In this document: positions 15,522-22,659 of the stretch, one piece after another
Layout: every line of letters begins with the position of its first letter
Numbering within the stretch: position 1 is the first letter of the stretch
From: Bacteroidales bacterium
GTDB taxonomy: Bacteria; Bacteroidota; Bacteroidia; Bacteroidales; UBA932
NCBI GenBank assembly: GCA_012515395.1
Contig: JAAYYL010000005.1
Coordinates: 1 to 35,850 of the forward strand
Direction: 5' to 3'
DNA: 35,850 nucleotides
Notes under the pieces: model-generated
What the model saw: only the letters and a program-made list of their open reading frames with translations
The model's database searches: none
Told to the model about the DNA's origin: nothing
Made by a program: the position numbers and the translations under genes

Positions 15522-17036
15522 ATGAAAAATTTAATTTTTTCGCTAATTCTGTGTTCCGTAAGTGTTTTTTCTCTTGCGGCCGCAGACCCCGATTTGTCGG
15601 TTCCTCAGGATGCCGTCATCACCATATCGGGAAATCGTATTACTCTGGGATCGTTCATAGAACAAGTTGAAAAACAAACCGACTACCTTTTTGTATACAG
15701 CAAAGAGAATGTGAACGTGAATGCTATTGTTCCCGTAAGGGAAGGCAGAAAATCCGTTGCCGGCTTTTTGGACGAAGCTTTCGGCAACAGCAATCTGAAT
15801 TACGTATTTGAGAACAAATACATAGTGCTTACTTACAAAAAGCCTGAATTTCTGAGTGTCTCGGGTACGGTTATCGATGCACAAACACGGAATCCACTGG
15901 TTTTTGCTTCTGTTTACATTGTCAACAAAGGCATTAGCAACGTAACAAACGGAGAAGGGTATTTTTCCCTGAAATTTCCGGCTTCTTTTGCAGCGGACTC
16001 TGTCCGGATATCTTTCCTGGGTTACCATCCCCGGACTTTTTGCCTGAAAGACCTGAAGGATCTGAATAAAGACGTGGAAATACCGCTTAATTTTGTTCCC
16101 ACCACCCTTCCTTCTATCATGGTTACCCCTACGGATGCGGCCGATCTGGTTGCCCTGGCCATGGAAAAGATCCCGGCCAATTACCCCGATCATCCCATGC
16201 AAATGACTGGTTTTTACCGGGAAATGATCCGTAAAGGCAACAATTATGTAACCTTGACGGAAGCCGTGCTGGATATCAATAAAAATTCCTACGACCGGCT
16301 TTACGGACTGGATCAGGTTGGTGTTTTCAAAGGTCGCGGAAGTGTGGACTGGGCACGTATAGACACGGTATTTGTAAAATTCCGCGGGGGGATCAGCTCG
16401 GCTCTTGAAATTGACGTTGCCAAATACCCGTTCCTGGGCACCTCTATTGCCGAACTCAACGAAATTTACGAATTTCAGATGGAAGAACCGGTCCAGGTAG
16501 ACGGAAAAGTCAACCATGTAGTGAGCTTTAATCAAAGAGAAGGCGTTGCAGAAATTCATTTCCGCGGGAAATTGTACATTGATATGAAATCGCACGCCAT
16601 CAGCCGGGTGGAATTCAATATGAACGTAGAAGACAGGGCCGATGCCACAAGCATTTTCATATCACGCCGGCCTATGGGCTTCAGGGCAAACGTGCTATAT
16701 GCCGCATACCTTGTTCAATACAAGGAAATTAACGGTAAATGGACTTTTGACTATTCACGTACCGAAATCAAATTTGATTCAAAATGGGACAGGAAACTGT
16801 TTAAAAACACGTATACCATCATGTCCGAGATGGCCATTACGGAACGCAGCGACCGGACCATGAAAATTCCTGCTGAACAACGGGTACGTTCAAGGGATAT
16901 AACACTGGACAAAGTAACCGATTTCCAGGATGAAGGTTTCTGGGAAGATTACAATGTCATTGAACCCGAATCCGCCATTGAACAGGTCATAGCCAGGATT
17001 ACCAGGCAGTTGAAACGAAGAGCACGCGAAGAATAA
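15522..17036 (+). CDS. STN plus CarboxypepD_reg-like domain protein lacking a TonB receptor barrel
   Basis: A 504-residue exported protein with signal peptide (LIFSLILCSVSVFSLAAA). Residues about 30-106 form an STN (secretin/TonB short N-terminal) domain (TLGSFIEQVEKQTDYLFVYS). Residues about 112-195 form a CarboxypepD_reg-like beta-sandwich (SVSGTVIDAQTRNPLVFASVY). This is the same N-terminal order as in SusC-type receptors regulated by FecI/FecR. No plug or barrel follows; residues about 205-504 form another domain (MTGFYREMIRKGNNYVTLTEAVL, LYIDMKSHAISRVEFNMN) that resembles the non-barrel part of DUF5686-like proteins. It lies directly after the anti-sigma gene and is the probable regulated output or signal-sensing partner. 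A terminator follows. Confidence 0.85.
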   Translation: MKNLIFSLILCSVSVFSLAAADPDLSVPQDAVITISGNRITLGSFIEQVEKQTDYLFVYSKENVNVNAIVPVREGRKSVAGFLDEAFGNSNLNYVFENKYIVLTYKKPEFLSVSGTVIDAQTRNPLVFASVYIVNKGISNVTNGEGYFSLKFPASFAADSVRISFLGYHPRTFCLKDLKDLNKDVEIPLNFVPTTLPSIMVTPTDAADLVALAMEKIPANYPDHPMQMTGFYREMIRKGNNYVTLTEAVLDINKNSYDRLYGLDQVGVFKGRGSVDWARIDTVFVKFRGGISSALEIDVAKYPFLGTSIAELNEIYEFQMEEPVQVDGKVNHVVSFNQREGVAEIHFRGKLYIDMKSHAISRVEFNMNVEDRADATSIFISRRPMGFRANVLYAAYLVQYKEINGKWTFDYSRTEIKFDSKWDRKLFKNTYTIMSEMAITERSDRTMKIPAEQRVRSRDITLDKVTDFQDEGFWEDYNVIEPESAIEQVIARITRQLKRRAREE

Positions 17037-17045
17037 GATCTTATG

Positions 17046-17089
17046 AAAATGGGCAGGCAGGCATCAGAACCTTTCTGCCCATTTTTTTT
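17046..17089 (+). terminator. Intrinsic terminator after the STN-domain gene
   Basis: Arms AAAATGGGCAG (17046-17056) and CTGCCCATTTT pair across a loop of about 18 bases and run into eight T at 17082-17089. The right arm overlaps the C-terminal codons of the ArsC/Spx remnant on the other strand. Confidence 0.85.
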
Positions 17090-17208
17090 CATTGAAACCT
17101 ATCAGCACATCTTTTTCAAGAACCAGAACGGGACGCTTGACAAGCATTCCGTTTTTGAGCTTTTTTGCATGTACCGCATTTGGGATAACAGATAAAAAAA
17201 ATAGCCAT
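17064..17208 (-). pseudogene. Internally deleted ArsC/Spx-family gene remnant
   Basis: Starting at an ATG at 17208 on the minus strand, the first 17 codons read MAIFFICYPKCGTCKKA, the CxxC-type N-terminus of the ArsC/Spx (YffB) family. The frame is then lost. One frame over, the sequence continues with KNGMLVKRPVLVLEKDVLIG and FNEKKWAERF before a TGA at 17064, which is the family's C-terminus. Intact members are about 115 residues; here about 60 residues between the two ends are missing and the join is out of frame (145 bases in total). An out-of-frame deletion of a once intact gene is the simplest explanation. It lies between a terminator and the thioesterase promoter. Confidence 0.85.
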
Positions 17209-17215
17209 ATATTTG
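17208..17215 (+). promoter_or_regulatory. -7 box for the thioesterase gene
   Basis: TATATTTG matches TAnnTTTG exactly and lies 3 bases before the ATG at 17219, so the message would be leaderless. It coincides with the dead start codon of the ArsC/Spx remnant. Confidence 0.45.
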
Positions 17216-17218
17216 CAT

Positions 17219-17956
17219 ATGATAAAAGACATACGTTCCATAACCTGCTACGAAACCGATTCTGCAAAAGACCTCAAACCATTTGCTTTTATGAACATAG
17301 CCCAGGAGCTTGCCAACCGGGATGCAGTCCGCCTGGGGTTCGGGTACGACCGGCTGATGGATCTAAACACAATATGGGTATTATCCCGTATGGAAGTAAA
17401 GTTCTTGCGCGCTCCGGTATGGAGGGAAACCGTTGAGATAGATACCTGGCACAAAGGAGAAGACGGAATTTTTTCTCTGAGAGATTTCCTGATCAGGAAC
17501 GAAAACGGCACTGAAGACCTGGTCACTGCCACCAGTTCCTGGTTGATCATCAACCTGAAAACACGGCGTATCCAAAGGCCCCAACTGCTTTTTGACGATA
17601 CCACTCTTTCAGAAAAAACGGAACGACATGCCATTAAAACGCCCTGTGCCAAGATTGAGGTTCCTGACCGGGATTTGCTCAGGCCTGCGAGACAAAAAAC
17701 GGTGAATTATTCAGATATCGATTTCAACGGACACGTTAACAACGCCAAATACATTGAATGGGCTTTGGATTACCTGGACCCGTCACTGGTTTCTTCACGC
17801 AAAGTGGACTGTTTCCGTATCAATTTCAACAATGAGGGTCTCCTGTCAGACCGGATAGACATGATAACGGCCGTTACAAACTCCCTGACATATTACGTGG
17901 AAGGTGTCAACAAAGGAAAAAATATTTTCAGGGCAGAAATTTCATTCAAACCCTGA
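17219..17956 (+). CDS. Acyl-ACP thioesterase (FatA/FatB-like)
   Basis: A protein of 245 residues from the ATG at 17219; a TTG two codons upstream is in frame but less likely. It has the double hot-dog fold of the acyl-ACP thioesterase family (PF01643). The N-terminal half includes YETDSAKDLKPFAFMNIAQELA and RMEVKFLRAPVWRETVEIDTW. The C-terminal half includes the catalytic region SDIDFNGHVNNAKYIEWALDYL with the expected Asp, Asn and His. It would release free fatty acids from acyl carrier protein. The convergent gene 14 bases downstream encodes an acyl-CoA ligase, so release and reactivation of fatty acids are encoded side by side. Confidence 0.92.
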   Translation: MIKDIRSITCYETDSAKDLKPFAFMNIAQELANRDAVRLGFGYDRLMDLNTIWVLSRMEVKFLRAPVWRETVEIDTWHKGEDGIFSLRDFLIRNENGTEDLVTATSSWLIINLKTRRIQRPQLLFDDTTLSEKTERHAIKTPCAKIEVPDRDLLRPARQKTVNYSDIDFNGHVNNAKYIEWALDYLDPSLVSSRKVDCFRINFNNEGLLSDRIDMITAVTNSLTYYVEGVNKGKNIFRAEISFKP

Positions 17957-17970
17957 GAGCAGAATACAAA

Positions 17971-19578
17971 TTACTTGTTTTTTCTTTTTAGAATATCTGT
18001 GTAGAGATACCTTTTAATCTTCAGAGTAGGTGTCTTTTCAAACTCGTTTTCATGTTCATGGATACCCGAGATACGAGACATTTTTCCTACTTTGCTGTTC
18101 ACATAGTTCATAATGTCGTTATACACTTCGGATATCTGCTCACGCAGATCATCTTTCAGGTCCTGCAAGTACACAAGGGCTACCAATTTGCCCTCTTTCT
18201 GCAAAACCAGCGACTCAGTTACCAGTTCGTGCTGATTCAGGATACTTTCAATATCTTCCGGATAAATATTCTCTCCCGTGGATCCAACGATCATATTACT
18301 CAAACGTCCCTTTATGAAAATACGCCCCGTTTTGTCCATCTTGCCCAGGTCGCGGGTGCGAAACCATCCGTCATCGGTAAAAGCCTCTTTGTCAGCCTCC
18401 GGATTCATATAATACCCGTCCATGACACAAGGCGTTTTCACCTGGATTTCCCCCACTCCGGTTTTCGGGTCCATGTCTTGCAAACGGATCTCTATGCCTT
18501 TCATTACCCTTCCGGTAGACTGAAGGTACGTATCGGGATGAACGGCTCCCGCAATAAGCGGGGCTGTCTCCGTCAAACCGTACCCTATAGAATATGGGAA
18601 ACGTGCATCCCGTAAAAATTTCTCGGTGGCCCTGTTCAGTTTTGATCCGCCTATTCCAAAGAACCTCATTCTGCCGCCAAAGGTGTGGTACAGCCGTTTA
18701 CCGGCAATCCGGTGTAGCATTCGTCTTATAAACCGGACCTTATAAAGGATCTTCATGACCTTATTTGATGTAAACCGGGCAAAGATCTGCCTGGTATAGA
18801 TCTTTTCCATGATAAGCGGAACAGTAAGCATAAAAGTCGGCTGAACACTTTTCAGGGCCGGCAGCATGCTGGTAGGAGTAGGCGGAACTCCCAGATAAAC
18901 TACAGATGCCCCCTCCATAAAGGGATACAACATACCCAATGAACACTCATAGGTATGGGATAACGGCAATATGGAAAGAAAAACATCTTCCGGGAATACT
19001 TCAATGAGCGTTTGTACCATATGCAATTGATTGCACAAGGCTTTGTGACTCAACATAACACCCTTGGGAGAAGATGTAGTTCCGGAAGTATAGATAATGG
19101 CAGCCAAATCATTCGGTTCAGGAACAGATCTCTCTGCCGGAACACCTTCTGCGTGCATTTTTTTCCCGCCAATTACCGTCAGGCTGACCGTCCTGATAAC
19201 CAATTCCATCTTTTCCCTTGCCTCGTGCGGGATTTTGGCATAAAGTTTATCAGATACACACAATGCCTTAGAACCGGAATGCTCCAGGATGGATGATATG
19301 GCTTCCCCTGAAAAATCGGGAAGAATGGGAACTATGACCATTCCCAGGGAGACCGCTGCAAAATAGCAAACGTTCCAGTTTGGCATATTGGTACTGAGCA
19401 AAGCAACCTTGTCACCTTTTTGAAGTCCGGCCGAAAGGAGGAAAGATTGTACACTTTCCACTCTTTGGGCAAAAATTCCATAGGTTACTGTTTCCCCTTC
19501 GTATAAAGAAAAGGCAGGCCTGTCAGAATATGTATCTATACTGTTGGAATATACGTGAAATAAAGTAGGATAAATCAT
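17971..19578 (-). CDS. Long-chain acyl-CoA/AMP-forming ligase
   Basis: A 535-residue ANL-superfamily adenylate-forming enzyme. The P-loop-like motif A is YTSGTTSSPKGVML (near residues 165-178). Later motifs are SIGYGLTETAPLIAG, DGWFRTRDLGKMDKTGRIFIKGR and a C-terminal lysine region EKTPTLKIKRYLY. The length and the LSHTYECSLGMLYPFMEGA segment fit long-chain fatty-acid-CoA ligases. It would activate a carboxylic acid, probably a fatty acid, to acyl-AMP and then acyl-CoA; chain length cannot be read. It has its own promoter box and faces the thioesterase gene. Confidence 0.92.
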   Translation of the reverse strand: MIYPTLFHVYSNSIDTYSDRPAFSLYEGETVTYGIFAQRVESVQSFLLSAGLQKGDKVALLSTNMPNWNVCYFAAVSLGMVIVPILPDFSGEAISSILEHSGSKALCVSDKLYAKIPHEAREKMELVIRTVSLTVIGGKKMHAEGVPAERSVPEPNDLAAIIYTSGTTSSPKGVMLSHKALCNQLHMVQTLIEVFPEDVFLSILPLSHTYECSLGMLYPFMEGASVVYLGVPPTPTSMLPALKSVQPTFMLTVPLIMEKIYTRQIFARFTSNKVMKILYKVRFIRRMLHRIAGKRLYHTFGGRMRFFGIGGSKLNRATEKFLRDARFPYSIGYGLTETAPLIAGAVHPDTYLQSTGRVMKGIEIRLQDMDPKTGVGEIQVKTPCVMDGYYMNPEADKEAFTDDGWFRTRDLGKMDKTGRIFIKGRLSNMIVGSTGENIYPEDIESILNQHELVTESLVLQKEGKLVALVYLQDLKDDLREQISEVYNDIMNYVNSKVGKMSRISGIHEHENEFEKTPTLKIKRYLYTDILKRKNK

Positions 19579-19622
19579 TGTTTATTATATAAGTTAGTAT
19601 ATACGTACAATAATAATGCCGA

Positions 19623-19630
19623 CAAAGGTA
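19623..19630 (-). promoter_or_regulatory. -7 box for the acyl-CoA ligase gene
   Basis: The minus strand reads TACCTTTG, matching TAnnTTTG, giving a leader of roughly 40 bases before the ATG at 19578. Confidence 0.4.
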
Positions 19631-19720
19631 TATATTTTTAATTTTACTATAGAATTCCTTTGAGTCTGTTTTTTATTTGAGACACATTTTTTGGAATAGT
19701 ATCAGTTTATCAGAAATCAT

Positions 19721-19728
19721 TATATTTG
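19721..19728 (+). promoter_or_regulatory. -7 box for the TonB plug gene
   Basis: TATATTTG matches TAnnTTTG exactly, 5 bases before the ATG at 19734. A TTG at 19691-19693 is 27 bases upstream, longer than the usual spacing. Confidence 0.45.
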
Positions 19729-19733
19729 AAATT

Positions 19734-20450
19734 ATGAAAAAATATGCATTATTCGCCATTATAGCCTGTATAATGCCTCTGTCGCCGGTCTGGGCACAGG
19801 ACAATAACATACAGCAGGATACTCTTCGCAATTTAAGCGTTAAGATCGTAGACAGAAAAGACAAGCCCTTGCCGAACCTGGTAGTGACAACCGTTCAAAG
19901 GGATCAATCTTTTCTTACGGACAAGAACGGATCCGTAGTGCTGGAAGGCATCTGTGACAAGGATTCCCTGGTGGTATTCCTGCCCAATATTGGAGAAACC
20001 CACATACCCTGCCAGGGACTGGATTCCCTATTGATCACAGTTAGATCAAAAAAACGTTACCGGGTTGATGATCTTAAAGAACTGACCAACAGGAGAACCA
20101 CTCCGACCAATTCCATTGAGAACGTGCCGGAGTTGCTGAAGACAAGACCTGCCAGGGATCTTGCCGAACTTTTAATGGGACAAATACCGGGTCTGCGTAT
20201 TACCAGCGGTCCCAACGGCATAACAGCCAATATAAGGGGAATAAATACCATTACAGGAAACACGGAACCTCTTATTGTTGTGGATGGTATGACATATGAT
20301 ACATTTGCCGTGGTAAACAGCTTTTTGGACGTACACAGCATCCAGTCCATCCAGGTTCAGAAAGATGGGGGGATGTACGGTATGCGGGGTGCAAACGGGG
20401 TGATTATCATCACCACAAAAGGGTCTTCCGCCAATCCTCTTTCTTACTGA
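19734..20450 (+). CDS. Stand-alone TonB-dependent receptor plug-domain protein
   Basis: A protein of 238 residues from the ATG at 19734. A signal peptide (KKYALFAIIACIMPLSPVWAQ) is followed by a short CarboxypepD/Ig-like segment (LSVKIVDRKDKPLPNLVVTT, about 30-105). The remainder, about 125-230, is a TonB receptor plug domain (LAELLMGQIPGLRIT, NIRGINTITGNTEPLIVVDG, MRGANGVIIITTKG). The outer-membrane barrel that normally follows is absent; the frame closes with TGA and the convergent peptidase gene starts at once, so this is not a visible frameshift. It is probably a soluble periplasmic protein. Similar short plug proteins occur in other Bacteroidales; their role is unclear. Confidence 0.88.
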   Translation: MKKYALFAIIACIMPLSPVWAQDNNIQQDTLRNLSVKIVDRKDKPLPNLVVTTVQRDQSFLTDKNGSVVLEGICDKDSLVVFLPNIGETHIPCQGLDSLLITVRSKKRYRVDDLKELTNRRTTPTNSIENVPELLKTRPARDLAELLMGQIPGLRITSGPNGITANIRGINTITGNTEPLIVVDGMTYDTFAVVNSFLDVHSIQSIQVQKDGGMYGMRGANGVIIITTKGSSANPLSY

Positions 20451-21700
20451 CAGACAAGGCTTCTGTGACCTTCAGGTCCTACTGCACAGACACCGAAAAA
20501 ATAATTATCCTTGCTGTACGGAATCTTCGTGTGGTTTTCCGTAACAAAGATTTCTTTTTCCCAGGCAGGTTGATCCGTCTGACGCAACAGGACATAGTAC
20601 CCTGCAATTGAAGCACTGTCCGTTGAATGATCCCAGGTAAGTTCTGTATAATTACTCAGCTCGCGGGTGTTAAGTCTCACGTTGGCAGGTGCTTGGGGTG
20701 CTTTAGCCAGGTTCATCACTGCCGCCAGATTGAGAGCTGTATTTTTTCTTACATATTCAAAATCAACTCCTGACGGCAGATCCCCGTATGAAATCCCGTT
20801 TTCATTGCGTACCAACTGGTGGGTTCTGTCGTAATTTTCATAATACTCGGAAATCCTTACGGCAGGATATCCGGCTTTCAGAAAAGGCGTATGATCCCCT
20901 CCCCTGCCAAAGCGGTCGTTCCTGAAGATCATTTTCACGGTTAGGTTGTCTACATACATTGCCGCTGTTTCCATTATGTAGCGTGCCAAGTGCCGAGCAG
21001 GTCCATCTTCCGAAAAAACCCGTGTAAGTGTGTTGTCTTTCTGTCCTGTATCACTTGCCTGTGTGTTTCCTATCATGTCATAGTTAATGACTGCACGGAT
21101 GTTCCACCCTTCCGACCCGGCTATTCCGGACATGGCCGCAGCACCCAGCAAACCGTGCTCTTCACCCGAAAGGAATAAAAACCGAACGGTTGCAGGCAAA
21201 GGTTCTTCTTGGGACAATATTCGTAAACTTTCCATCAGGCAGGCAATCCCGCTACCATTATCGTTGGCCCCCGGAGCAAAGGACGTAGAATCGTTGTTAT
21301 CATTTACCCGGCTGTCGTAATGTGCCAGCAAAACAATCTCGTGGGATCCTGTACCGCGGAGCACAGCCATAATGTTGGTCAGAGAGACTTCTCTTTCCAG
21401 TCTGGTGCCCGGGCCTCCTGCTTTATATTGAACTTTTTTTACGGTAAGCCGTCCCTCTGAGTCAGGTATGTAAGAAGAAGCTTTCGTGTAAAGCCATTCA
21501 CAGGCAGCCCCGATTCCCTTATTGGGATCCTGACGGGTACTAAGGTTGTGACGTGTTTCAAAACCTACCAGTTTCATAACAGTTGATTCAATACTGTCGG
21601 CAGAAATTTCAGAAATACTCTCAACAATAACAGGGTCCGGCTGAGCGAAAGCGGGCAGGAAGAAGCCTGTTGCCAGCAAAATAATTATAAATCTTTTCAT
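20444..21700 (-). CDS. Secreted M28 metallopeptidase with C-terminal fibronectin type III domain
   Basis: A protein of 418 residues from the ATG at 21700, which gives a clean signal peptide (KRFIIILLATGFFLPAFAQ); an upstream in-frame ATG adds 18 polar and aromatic residues and is less likely. The M28 zinc-peptidase domain shows the expected ligands and catalytic residues in LLAHYDSRVND, GANDNGSG, LSGEEHGLLG, NYDMIG and RGGDHTPF. Residues about 335-418 resemble an FN3 module (PANVRLNTRELSNYTELTW, IAGYYVLLRQ). It is probably an exported aminopeptidase. Its 3' end overlaps the convergent plug gene by 7 bases. Confidence 0.9.
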   Translation of the reverse strand: MKRFIIILLATGFFLPAFAQPDPVIVESISEISADSIESTVMKLVGFETRHNLSTRQDPNKGIGAACEWLYTKASSYIPDSEGRLTVKKVQYKAGGPGTRLEREVSLTNIMAVLRGTGSHEIVLLAHYDSRVNDNNDSTSFAPGANDNGSGIACLMESLRILSQEEPLPATVRFLFLSGEEHGLLGAAAMSGIAGSEGWNIRAVINYDMIGNTQASDTGQKDNTLTRVFSEDGPARHLARYIMETAAMYVDNLTVKMIFRNDRFGRGGDHTPFLKAGYPAVRISEYYENYDRTHQLVRNENGISYGDLPSGVDFEYVRKNTALNLAAVMNLAKAPQAPANVRLNTRELSNYTELTWDHSTDSASIAGYYVLLRQTDQPAWEKEIFVTENHTKIPYSKDNYFFGVCAVGPEGHRSLVCQ

Positions 21701-21705
21701 GATTT

Positions 21706-21713
21706 CAAATATA
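21706..21713 (-). promoter_or_regulatory. -7 box for the M28/FN3 peptidase gene
   Basis: The minus strand reads TATATTTG, matching TAnnTTTG, 5 bases before the ATG at 21700. It supports this start over the upstream one, which the box itself would overlap. Confidence 0.5.
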
Positions 21714-21728
21714 TAAAAATAATCTTTG

Positions 21729-21736
21729 TATTTTTG
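21729..21736 (+). promoter_or_regulatory. -7 box for the DUF1295 gene
   Basis: TATTTTTG matches TAnnTTTG, 5 bases before the ATG at 21742. Two divergent near-leaderless promoters thus fit in a 41-base gap. Confidence 0.45.
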
Positions 21737-21741
21737 AAACC

Positions 21742-22659
21742 ATGGAAAAAACAAGATCCCGATCGTTTCTGATCATCCTGCTGACATATATTCTGGCCCT
21801 TATTACAGGAATTTTTGTCTATAACCTGACCGGCTCCCTATGGGAGATCAAAGGAATCATTCCAAAAATCTTTATTGCAGATACCGTTGCTACAATACTC
21901 GTATGGCTTGTGGGTGTTTACTACAAGAATTCTTCCGTGTACGATCCCTACTGGAGTGTTGCTCCCCCTGTCATCATGATCCTGCTTGCTTTCCATTTGA
22001 ATCTCTTAGATCCCGGAACCATACCGGCATCTCTTGTGCTGCTTTTGGCCGCGGTCTGGTTCTGGGGCATACGCCTGACAGCAAATTGGGCCTATACCTT
22101 CCGGGATCTGGGTGTTCAGGACTGGCGGTACACCAAGTTCAGAAATGATTTCCCGGGAATCTGGCAATTGATCAATTTTTTTGGCATTCACTACATGCCA
22201 ACATTAATCGTATTCTTTGCCATGTTACCTGCCCTGGTAGTGATGGAGAATCTGCACACGTCCCCTGACAATGTAGGTCCCGCCAACCTGCTGACTTTCG
22301 CAGGTTTCACAATCAGTGCAGGTGCTGCTTTGATACAACTTCTTGCCGACAGACAATTGCACAGTTTCCGGCGTACACATGCAGGAAGTGTGTGTGAGAC
22401 AGGGTTGTGGAAATACGCCCGTCATCCCAATTATTCAGGAGAGATCCTGATGTGGTGGGGCGTATACTTAATGAGTATTTCCGTACTTCCTTTCCATTAC
22501 TGGTGGACCGGTATCGGAGCCCTGCTAAATACCATGATGTTCCTTTTCATAAGCATACCTCTGATGGAAAACCGGCAATTGGCCAACAAGCCGGAATACG
22601 CTTCCTACAGGAATCGTGTAAGTGCACTGACTTTTGTCAGAAAAAGTACGAAAACGTAA
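21742..22659 (+). CDS. DUF1295 / steroid 5-alpha-reductase-like membrane protein
   Basis: A 305-residue polytopic membrane protein with about seven hydrophobic helices. It carries the family block SVYDPYWSVAPP near residue 72 and, in the C-terminal part, GLWKYARHPNYSGEILMWWG. That RHPNYSGE motif is shared by DUF1295 (PF06966), steroid 5-alpha-reductase and isoprenylcysteine methyltransferase families, where this region binds the cofactor. A reductase or methyltransferase acting on a lipid is plausible, but neither the reaction nor the substrate can be fixed. The 3' end overlaps the convergent M28 gene by 23 bases. Confidence 0.85.
   Translation: MEKTRSRSFLIILLTYILALITGIFVYNLTGSLWEIKGIIPKIFIADTVATILVWLVGVYYKNSSVYDPYWSVAPPVIMILLAFHLNLLDPGTIPASLVLLLAAVWFWGIRLTANWAYTFRDLGVQDWRYTKFRNDFPGIWQLINFFGIHYMPTLIVFFAMLPALVVMENLHTSPDNVGPANLLTFAGFTISAGAALIQLLADRQLHSFRRTHAGSVCETGLWKYARHPNYSGEILMWWGVYLMSISVLPFHYWWTGIGALLNTMMFLFISIPLMENRQLANKPEYASYRNRVSALTFVRKSTKT

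Noticed and set aside
15543-16595. A 350-codon open frame on the minus strand opposite the STN-domain gene
   Set aside because: Its product has no recognisable motif, is rich in F, H, R and Q in the way antisense shadows are, and the plus-strand protein has clear domains.
17064-17267. A 67-codon open frame that could be annotated as a small protein
   Set aside because: Only its C-terminal half resembles a protein family, and the matching N-terminus lies in a different frame at 17158-17208, so it is part of a gene remnant.
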